A stretch of 64,000 nucleotides of DNA from Agelas oroides. Lineage: Eukaryota; Porifera; Demospongiae; Agelasida; Agelasidae. The DNA lies in the NCBI GenBank assembly GCA_949130485.1, contig OX422184.1, positions 19,050,824 to 19,114,823 of the forward strand, in the 5' to 3' direction. Numbering within the stretch: position 1 is the first letter of the stretch; each line of letters starts with the position of its first letter. The position numbers were made by a program, and so were the translations under genes. This document shows positions 1-64,000 of this stretch, piece after piece. Below the pieces are notes generated by a model. That model was not told the origin of the DNA. It was given only the letters and a program-made list of their open reading frames with translations, and ran no database searches.

Positions 1-285
1 ACCTCTTTTCATGTGGGTCGGATGATGACTCGAAGTGGAGATACCGGTCCATTTATTTTCAAATTATTTTCTGAGCTCAAGTTGGTAACAGCTAACCTTC
101 TCTTCAAGTATGACATATACTCTCACTCAAAACTTGTCAGTAGAAACCAATCTGGTACAGGCATGTTCAGTAAATAATATAAGTTTCAAAGTCTGTAACA
201 GTACACCTTAACTTTTTAATATGGCAAAGGTAGGGCCTACTTAAGAAAGGAGAAAAGCAAAGGGTCGGTCAATAGTATTTCAATA

Positions 286-492
286 ATGGCTGAGTTCACC
301 ACAACTAAGAGAGGAGCACGCTGTCTACTGTCTGGAGGATACCAGTATACCCTCAATCGGAGAGGACGAGAAGCTCAAATGTACTTAAATTTTGGGGTGT
401 GTGGATCGCTCATGTTTAGAAAATACCGCTTGAAGGAGAAAAGGATAGTTACAATAATAGAAAAGTTTGACTGGAGACTACTCCCTAAATGA
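286..492 (+). pseudogene. Possible FLYWCH-like zinc finger fragment
   Basis: A 68-codon open frame begins MAEFTTTKRGARCLL, then GGYQYTLNRRGREAQMY. The spacing resembles the N-terminal half of a FLYWCH zinc finger, a domain often carried by invertebrate Mutator-like transposons. The expected Trp-Arg-Cys is LNF here and no zinc-binding histidine follows, so it is at best a decayed fragment. Confidence 0.3.
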
Positions 493-513
493 GTACAATA
501 ATAGTCTAAGTGG

Positions 514-705
514 TTAAATAATATTGTACTGTTGCATAAACAATATTGCACTGTTGCATTTTAAATAATATTGTACTGTTGCTTTTTAAACAATGTTGTA
601 TTACTTAGACGGGAGTAGACGAAATGGGAGTAGACGAAATGGGAGTAGACGAAATGGCACAAAAGTGGGTGTAGATGAAATGGGAGTAGACATAATGGGA
701 GGTAA
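514..705. repeat. Two short tandem repeats
   Basis: Positions 514-600 hold about four copies of a roughly 20-base AATATTGTACTGTTGC unit. Positions 610-705 hold about six copies of GGGAGTAGACGAAAT, drifting at the end. Confidence 0.8.
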
Positions 706-1034
706 CCACAGTTTTGACTCTTGATATTCAACATATCAAATCTTCCGTTTGCAGGAAGTGAGCCTTTCTGACCATGACTGACCAGAAGGTGCACAAAGTG
801 CAAGTGTAGAGTGGGTTGAGAAACCATGGCACTGTGCCGTGTGTCATGAAACCAGAAGAATGCATTATGATCTTGGATCACGCAGTAGAAGTATTGGCTA
901 TGTTCAGCGCTTTTAGTTGGATTGCTGTGCAATTCTATAACTTCTCATCAAGGTCATTGCACCATGCTTTCTCTTCTGCTGTTGCTTTGCTTCTTACTTT
1001 CTAGGAGTGTATAGCTACCTGCAATTATTTATTA

Positions 1035-1821
1035 CAGTAAAACCTCCGAACAAAGGACACATTGGGGACGGGCCATTTGTCCCTTGTAGAGAGGTTGTCC
1101 TCTTCTCGGAGGTTTTGTTTTATACCTATTGGAAATTGCTTAAAGACAAAAATAACACTTAAAGTCTTATAATCTGCTTCATATTCTGCTTCAATTTGAT
1201 GGTTTCTTCAATAGCAAGATGGTAAGAGCAACACTACTAGAAAAAATATGTAGAATGATGCAATTGTTACATATATAATATACAGTAACTAAATAAACAC
1301 TCGATTGTGTTTGTAACAGAAATTTTTCATTTGCGAGAACAGTGGAAGGGACTACCGCTGCGGGTCCAGAATACGGAGGTATCCGTTACATCGGGGGCTG
1401 GTCATTCGGTATACTTCCGGTAGGCGTGGTAATGTGTGATCGGCCGGCCTGTTGAACGCGATGAGATCGCATTTTCGGACCTCTCTGTTGCTTTACGCTG
1501 GCGAGAAAGGCTAGCACGATGAGCAACAGTGCTAATATAGTGCTCGGTCTTTGAATCCAGCGACGGTGGGGTTACGAAAGCGGTCGACAAGTGTCCGCAT
1601 TATGTGGGTGTAGCTTCACTGTCCGTTTTCGGAGGTAATTTTGTATTGGCTAAGGTACGTCGGGGGCTGGTCAGTGTCCGTTGTTCGGAGTTGAGAGGTG
1701 TCCGCTTCTCGGAGGTTCGAAATGTATTAGTTCTATGGTAAAATCAATCGGGGGCAAGTGAGCCGTCCGCTGTACAGAGGTTGTCCGCTTTTCGGAGGGT
1801 CCGTTATTAGAGGTTTTACTG
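1035..1821. mobile_element. Pogo/Tc1-like non-autonomous DNA transposon
   Basis: Ends are inverted: CAGTAAAACCTCCGAACAAA at the left, and the complement of GAGGTTTTACTG at the right, each bordered by TA as in Tc1/mariner-pogo insertions. It is 787 bases with internal CTTCTCGGAGGTT repeats and no transposase frame. Confidence 0.7.
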
Positions 1822-1838
1822 TACACTACAAAGTTTTT

Positions 1839-1995
1839 GTTATAGTTATTAACCGCTCACGAGGGCTTTAGGTTATAGTTATTAACCGCTCACGAGGGCT
1901 TTAGTAGATATATAAGCACACCGCCCGAGGGCGCAGCCCGAGGGCGGTGTTGCTTATATATCAACTAAAAGCCCGAGGGTGCGGTTAATAACTGG
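1839..1995. repeat. Palindromic foldback sequence
   Basis: GTTATTAACCGCTCACGAGG (present twice in tandem, 1835-1902) pairs with GCCCGAGGGTGCGGTTAATA at 1971-1990. Inside it, ATATATAAGCACACCGCCCG pairs with CGGGCGGTGTGCTTATATAT-like sequence. It makes a near-perfect hairpin next to the two elements that follow. Confidence 0.7.
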
Positions 1996-1996
1996 C

Positions 1997-2630
1997 TTCT
2001 AGCCCGTTTGCGCATGCGCTTCAATGTGTTGCTATGTCAGCGGTATGTTTATTTGTGAACGCAGCTGTTTTTCGAAGGTTGCACTCGTAGTCTAGCTAGC
2101 TTACAGGTACGGTAGTACTCAGTTACTTGTAGTAACAACCAGTTTTGTCGTAGCTGCGACTTTGAAACTGTTCAACACTGCGATGGGCGACTACAGCCAG
2201 TCCGGAAACGGGCCCTAGTGGCGAAGCCTTATGAGAATTGACGGCTATGCCGTGATGCTTTCTGCTGTTTTCCAACAGCGCTGTTGACAAATTATGTTTC
2301 TCAAGGCATCCTATGTCCACGAAACAAGCCTCAAAGCTAGCTTCGTAGCCACCGTGAGCACAGAGCGTTACCGGTTTGATTTTCGTCTCTTTTGGCCCGT
2401 TGGGGCTTGTCCGCGCGGCTTGTTCTCGGACTAGCTATCGCTCTCGTCGACCCATTCTGTGTTATCGCAATGCTGAGTGGTTGAGAATGCACATAAAAAA
2501 TATATATTTCTGCGTAACTCCAGGCAAATAAAGTTACCTGTACTTGATGCCCACGGGATACAAATTACAAGGCTTTATCTGAAATATAATGCACTCTATT
2601 ACATAGCAACCACATAGTAACGGGCTAGAA
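1997..2630. mobile_element. Inverted-repeat element, copy 1
   Basis: The 12-base ends TTCTAGCCCGTT and AACGGGCTAGAA are perfect inverted repeats. The interior is about 90% identical to the next copy. It holds a minus-strand open frame (2123-2320) similar to one in copy 2, of no recognised family. Confidence 0.7.
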
Positions 2631-2708
2631 TAGATATATAAGCACACCGCCCGAGGGCGGTGTTGCTTATATATCAACTAAAGCCAGAGGGTGCGGTTAA
2701 TAACTGGC

Positions 2709-3350
2709 TTCTAGCCCGTTTGCGCATGCGCTTCAATGTGTTGCTATGTCAGCGGTATGTTTATTTGTGAACGCAGCTGTTTTTCGAATGTTGCACTAGT
2801 AGTCTAGCTAGCTTACATGTACTCAGTTGCTTGTAGTAACAACCATGCAGTTTTGTCGTAGCTGCAAATATTACGACTTTGAAACCGTTCAACACTGCGA
2901 TGGGCAACGACAGCCAGTCCGGAAACAGGCCCGAGTGGCGAAGCCTTATGAGAATTGACGGCTATGCCGTGATGCTTTCTGCTGTTTGCCAACAGCGCTG
3001 TTGAAAAATTGTGTTTCTCAAGGCATCCTAAGTCCACGAAACAAGCCTCAAAGCTAGCTTCGTAGCCACCGTGAGCACAGAGCGTTACCGGTTTGATTTT
3101 CGTCTCTTTGGGCTTGTTGGGGCTTTTCCGCGCGGCTTGTTCTCGGACTGGCTATCGCTGTCGTCGACCCATTCTGTTATCGCAATGCTGAGCGGTTGAG
3201 AATGCACATAAAAACAACAACATATTTCTGCGTAAATCCAGGCAAATAAGGTTACCTGTACTTGATGCCCACGGGATACAAACTACAAGGCTTTATCTGA
3301 AATATAATGCACTCTATTACATAGCAACCACATAGTATAACGGGCTAGAA
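2709..3350. mobile_element. Inverted-repeat element, copy 2
   Basis: It has the same 12-base ends as the copy at 1997-2630. With the hairpin sequence at 2631-2682 it forms a direct tandem of a roughly 720-base unit (1904-2630, 2631-3350), so copy 2 probably arose by tandem duplication, not a second insertion. Confidence 0.7.
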
Positions 3351-5382
3351 GAGAATATACAGTTTTCTTTCAAGTTTTGTTTCTGCCTTTCAAAGTATTG
3401 AAATGCTATCCAAGCATTACAATGACTCTCAAGCCACGATCTTTGCATGCATGGAAGGGTATGCCTTGTACAATATATAGTTCGCTGCTTTATGGATTTT
3501 CAATGTCGCTGTGTGATACCGTGTCTGTGACATGTTACTCCCACTTCAAGTATTGAAGTTACTTATTAATTTATTAACACCTTATACATGCGCAAAAGAA
3601 GTACGTGTTGATGGCTAAGTCGAAAGTGGGCCAAAAAAAGAAATTGGCACACATTGGACTCCAGCGAGCACTAATGCACCTGTCACGTAATTGTATACCC
3701 GCCTACCCCCCTCCCAGGCAATGGTGGGGATTGAGGGGGAAATTTTCTTCATTTTGCTGCAAATTGTAGCCCCTGATGCTACGCCCATTTTCTGGGGGGA
3801 CCTGGAAGGGGGGGGGGGTTTCAATGAAAATTTGCCCCAGGGGTGGGGAATTACGCAATTATTGGTTTAATCCCCTGGTCTGCCCCACCCTTGCCCAGGA
3901 GGGTTAGAGAGTGGGGCATACAATCGATAGGTGCATAACACAATCGTTTTAGCACGACACAGTGAGTGTAGTCTTGTCTTGGTATCTCATTTCGAGACTA
4001 CGATGACTATTTCTTATCTCTGACTCTGGAGTAGTTCTGCGACTGGTCAAGCCATTGGCGAAGATTCTCAGTGAGAAACTATAACAACACTCGTATTGAT
4101 ATCGGCACCACTGTCACGAACATCAGGAGCATAGAGCCCGCATGTTTGGCCCACTCATAGGGACTGGTCTAGGCAAAGGGGAATGGCTTGCATACTATGT
4201 AATATGCATTCTTGGAATTTTTATTCCATTGTTCTGTTGATGTTCTGTTATTCTGTGTTTTCCAGTATCCTTCAAGTTCATAATTGTGTCCATAGCTAAT
4301 CCAGTCCATAGGCCAGTCAGTCTGTACTGTAGGTTTTGTACCTACCCCATATAGCTACACACTAGCTGTTAATTCTATGTCAGTTTGACAGTTTTAAACA
4401 TCTTCTGAGTGAACATGAGTTAGCAAATTCTGCTTCTCAGAATTACGGTAGGAAAACTTTGAATTGCGGATCGGGCTGATTTTGACTCATGAATAGTTAA
4501 TAACAGGTGACCGTAATGGCGCGATTGAAATTCATTGGCTTGTTTACACTTTCCCATGGCAGAAACCAGAATCAACAAGGGGGTGTGTCCCTTTGATGAA
4601 GTGTGTGGCCCTTTGTAGTGGCCTAGTGGCACTTTCATATGGCTGGGCGGAGTTTTGAAGAAATCCTCCAACATTCCAAAAAAGGGAATTTTCACGCTTG
4701 TTGAATGTAATGATTAGCCATTTGTGTAAAGCTTGCTGGAGTGGGCTTGAACGTTTGTGAGTGTGCTGGAAAGGCTAAGAGCTATCCTGGAAGATGTGCA
4801 TGTGTGTGTCTGGCAAAGGTGCTTTAGAAAGGTCACTTTTGTGCTTGTAGGCTGCGCCCATTGTTGTGGCCATAGCTTAGTTTGGTTCCCAGACCCCTCC
4901 TGTATGGATGGGGTGAGAAAGGGGAGGGAAGGAAGGGTCTGGTGAATAACTCAACCCCAACGTGGATCTACAGGCTTTCATTAATGTTGAATAATTGATA
5001 GTTGTGAAGCCACAAATACTTACAAGTTTATCGGACCACACTTAAATGTGCAGCCACATGTCCACACTACACATTCACCCCAAATTTTATTCATAACTAA
5101 CACCTACTTGACATTTGCGTTTTTCCCTTATCATCACTGACAGCAGGAATGCAGCTGTGGATCCGCGTTGGAGTCGAGTTATTCACCAGATCCTACTATT
5201 AAATGTAGTCTTTGCAATGTAATAGAAATTTAATCAATAAACAACATCTGCTTAGCTGCATGCATTACCACTAATTGTAGTCCAAAGTTCACCTTATTAT
5301 AATTTCATACTGTGCACATCACTCTTTGCAATTAAAAAGAGGAAACACTCATTTCTCATTCCTGTTCATATGCTTTATGTAG
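3351..5382. other. No gene recognised upstream of gene A
   Basis: Positions 3640-3900 are rich in C and G runs (CCCCAGGGGTGGGG and similar) and look repetitive. No SRCR, signal peptide or promoter element could be identified in the rest. If gene A starts here, its first exon was missed. Confidence 0.5.
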
Positions 5383-47098
<41,716 letters not shown>

Positions 47099-47756
47099 AA
47101 AGAATTCACAAAACCGTTTTGGACTACGTATACCGAAGCCTCCTGCTAAAAAGAATGCATTTTATATGTCATTTGACTGTGCAATTTTAAACAATGCTGA
47201 AAGTAGATATAGACTTTGAGAATTGTTTTACCATGCTTCACCCCTAGTAGCTATCATTCTATATAACAGCTAGTTGCATACCCAGTAGCTATATACATGT
47301 TTGCACAGCCCAAATACGTACTTGTATGTGTGTTAACTGCATGTAGTATGTAGTTTGACCTGTAATATTTCTAATCTGTAGTGTTCAGCTTTCTGAAGTT
47401 TTTGTGTCAAATGGGGGAGCTCCAACACTGGCTGACAGATCATTGTTCCTATACGTGTGGGATTTTCTGCACACAATGCACTGCGAGCTGAAAACAATGG
47501 GACTATTGAGTTACTTGGAAGAGGGGCAGCTATGGTTAAATGGGTGGGATAATTTGTAGCTAAATGGGTGGGGCAGTTACATTTACTTTTACAATTCGCA
47601 TGTATATTGAGGTATGTAATAGGGCCAGAGAACTAACTACCAACTGTGGGGAGTTATGGGAGGGCTAGGGGTGCACACACCCCAAGCAGCAGGAGGAGCA
47701 AAAATAACTATGTTTGTGTGTTGCAATACAATAACTGCAAACGACTTCACTATCTA

Positions 47757-47836
47757 TACACTGAAATCAACTACGTATAAAGCGGAGGGGTGTTGGGGCA
47801 TCATGTAGGAACCAAAAAAATCTCTCCAGGAGCAGT
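47757..47836 (-). pseudogene. Decayed copy of the gene B juxtamembrane exon
   Basis: It is about 80% identical to 50968-51047 in the same orientation (TGAAATCAACTAC, GGGGCATCATGTAGGAAC and shared AGCAG). Small insertions break the frame and the flanking splice sites are gone. It implies that a further gene B-like copy once lay here. Confidence 0.8.
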
Positions 47837-47949
47837 TTCAAACGATTAGCACGGCTAGGGTCCTCTACAGCTTCTGGCCCATTTGACCCGCCTCCTAAAC
47901 TGCACGATTCTCGCCCTGTAAACCGTGCATGTGCTCACCACTGCGTAAT

Positions 47950-48330
47950 GTTGGACGGAACCCTCAGACACTACAACTCGTCGTCGTATGCCAAGCCTAG
48001 TATATGTAGGTGACCGTGGCCCGGTGCTTCAAGTGCTGGGCTGGGCTTAACACACCAGTACACAAGAAAGCTGAACTGTGGTTGTGTGTGGAACTATAGA
48101 TAGTAGTATCTATGGTGGAACAGAGCCGTGAGTTGTTTAGCGACATAAGGGGGAGAGGTTGGGCTAGTAATGCTTGCTTCCACTTGTGAATGAGCCCCTC
48201 CCATAGACAAGCCGTGAAATGTGCATTTATTTTGGTACAGTCAGAGTAGTAGTGGCAAACACGAGCCTAGCCGGACTTTGAGAGCGGCTCTAAACAAAAG
48301 CTGGCATATCGCTTCTCCGTTACTGGTCTC
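47950..48330. repeat. Dispersed repeat, copy 2
   Basis: It matches 6190-6610 across several blocks. It is interrupted by a short ATAGATAGTAGTATCTAT palindrome near 48105 that is absent from copy 1. Confidence 0.7.
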
Positions 48331-49270
48331 GGCAACGACCTCCAATTGTAACGCCGGTGTGGGCTAGCGTTGTAAACTGACTGTTTATTTTAGTCAAGCA
48401 TATTCTTCATGACATAGGTACACGACTCAATATGCATACTGATGGCTGACTAAAGTCACGTACAGGCTTACACTGGAACTCACTTCCGGATTACATTAAT
48501 CACAGCTACATACTCATGCAGCTGCAGTGACTTCCCATCCTTGAGAAACCTCACTGAGCTACAGCAGCTAGAGAAGGTGTTTCTCTTGGCACAAACTCAC
48601 AGAGTCAGTTAACTCACAGGATGTAGCTAGCTATTAGCTGTGAACAAAAGTATGATTGTTTGAGACTATCTCTAGAACAGGTGAAGATTCCTTGCACCTT
48701 CACTAGCTTGCTGGCACCATGACAAAAGGGACACAGAATTCTAATCTGCTGATATGTATACCTCTTGGCGATGAATAGTCTGTTTCTGCATGGTTCCATT
48801 ATAATATGTTTCTCCCAGTATAAGAATTAATGCTGAGAATACAAATTGTTGGTAACTTTTACCAATAATTTGTATTCATTCGTGACCTCAGTATTCATAA
48901 GTTGCCGCATTACTTCATCACTGCATTTTGGCACTATGATCAGTATTTGCAGTGCTTCTGATCCATGCATGTGGGTAAAGATCTTGAGGTTTGTAGGTAA
49001 AATCTACATGCAGGAAGGATGTACCCAAGTATAGCTACCCATCACACTCCAGCTAGTACGTATGAACACAACAAATGTAAGCTACGTAAGGAAAGGGAAC
49101 CTCCACGGTGAATGGTGTAAAGAACCTTCTCCATTCATCTGGAAACTTTTGCCAAAGTTAGCCAATTTTATAGAGAACGTAAACATTCTTGTTTTAATGC
49201 AGGAGCTGAAAAGCACAGAAAAGAGAATAAGGTATCTGCTTCAGACGACGTGAGCTACATAATTACTATA

Positions 49271-49375
49271 TACCGTATCGCCGCGTAAATGTTTTTATTA
49301 TTCGCGGGTTAAATTTTCGCGGTTGGTCTCAACCGCGAAAATATTTCAACAGCGAAATTTTCCCGATCTACGGTA
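49271..49375. mobile_element. Short TACCGTA-type MITE
   Basis: TACCGTATCGCCGCG at the left and ATCTACGGTA at the right are inverted ends. Inner arms TTTTCGCGGTTG and CAACCGCGAAAA pair perfectly. Confidence 0.65.
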
Positions 49376-49693
49376 CGCTGCAGGGAATTTTCATGCTTGA
49401 AAGTTTCACTTTTGTGGTACTTCCCCTTCACCCTGCAATGCAAGAAGTGACCTATAGGAAATAATACCACAAATCACTCTAAATAAATATACCTGTACAA
49501 AAATATAACACATGCATCTATGTATGTACTGTGCCGCAAGCAGCTATAAAAAAAAAGTAAAAGCAACCCAAGGTTTTAATGTAACTTTGTAGCAAGCTAA
49601 CAAGAGTTTCTGCTAAAGACTGATATATACAACTACAGCTAAGTGATGCACAGGAACACGAGTATAGATGTCCAGTAGCTAAGAGTTCATACT

Positions 49694-63711
<14,018 letters not shown>

Positions 63712-64000
63712 CTACAACAAATATATACACAATAATATAAATGTACACCAAAATCATACACATTATTATACATACATCATGGTTTTGGTGAGTGCCTATG
63801 CTGTGGGAATATTATTATATAGCTAGGCACTTGATCCATACTCCTGTATATGTCATGACACATGAATCAGTATGGTCACAGTTATGTATGTACACATACA
63901 TAAGCAGCAATACTATTGCAATGACTGTAGCTAAAACAGACCACTAGAGTGAGCTACTGTTTCAAAAGTTACCTTGCAATCCCTAACACAATGTTGAATG

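Larger units (their letters stand above)
47099..49693. other. Intergenic gap between convergent genes A and B
   Basis: It contains the decayed gene B exon (47757-47836), dispersed repeat copy 2 (47950-48330) and a MITE (49271-49375). No other coding sequence was recognised. Both 3' untranslated regions must lie here. Confidence 0.7.

Noticed and set aside
1402-1590. Minus-strand 62-codon frame inside the pogo-like element as transposase
   Set aside because: Too short and without catalytic motifs; the element appears non-autonomous.

Overview
The window looks like demosponge (Porifera) nuclear DNA, with moderate confidence. It is AT-rich and intron-dense. It is dominated by many scavenger receptor cysteine-rich (SRCR) domains of the sponge multi-SRCR receptor style, each split over two small exons, and the introns carry many short terminal-inverted-repeat elements (MITEs). 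No RNA gene, CRISPR array, reverse transcriptase or intact transposase was recognised.

Two large related receptor genes lie tail to tail. Gene A (+ strand, from at or before 5383 to the stop at 47098) reads: 3 SRCR domains, a complete six-blade YWTD beta-propeller with its EGF module, 23 more SRCR domains, 4 fibronectin type III (FN3) domains, a Ser/Thr-rich stalk, one membrane span and a tyrosine-rich cytoplasmic tail. That is 67 recognisable exons and about 3,800 residues; the signal-peptide exon was not found. Gene B (- strand, stop at 49694, running off the right edge) has 8 complete SRCR domains plus half of a ninth, 4 FN3 domains, an uncharacterised juxtamembrane region, a Thr-rich stalk, one membrane span and a short NPxY tail. 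SRCR domains B1-B8 and the FN3 block match A19-A26 and the FN3 block of gene A one for one, so the genes are inverted-duplicate paralogs.

The SRCR array has internal order. A longer SRCR class recurs every fourth domain (A7, A11, A15, A19, A23; also B1, B5), which points to growth by duplication of a four-domain block. Nearly all introns in the extracellular part are phase 1, so skipping or swapping single half-domain exons would keep the reading frame. One domain (A17) has lost both cysteines of one predicted disulfide.

Region by region: 1-5382 holds repeats and short DNA-transposon remnants. 5383-47098 is gene A. 47099-49693 is the intergenic gap, with a broken copy of one gene B exon, a dispersed repeat and a MITE. 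49694-63711 is gene B exons. The rest is intron or upstream sequence of gene B. Both proteins are read here as type I surface receptors: SRCR/FN3 (and in A, YWTD/EGF) modules outside for ligand or self/non-self binding, and tyrosine motifs inside for endocytosis and kinase-linked signalling. The function is inference from domain families.
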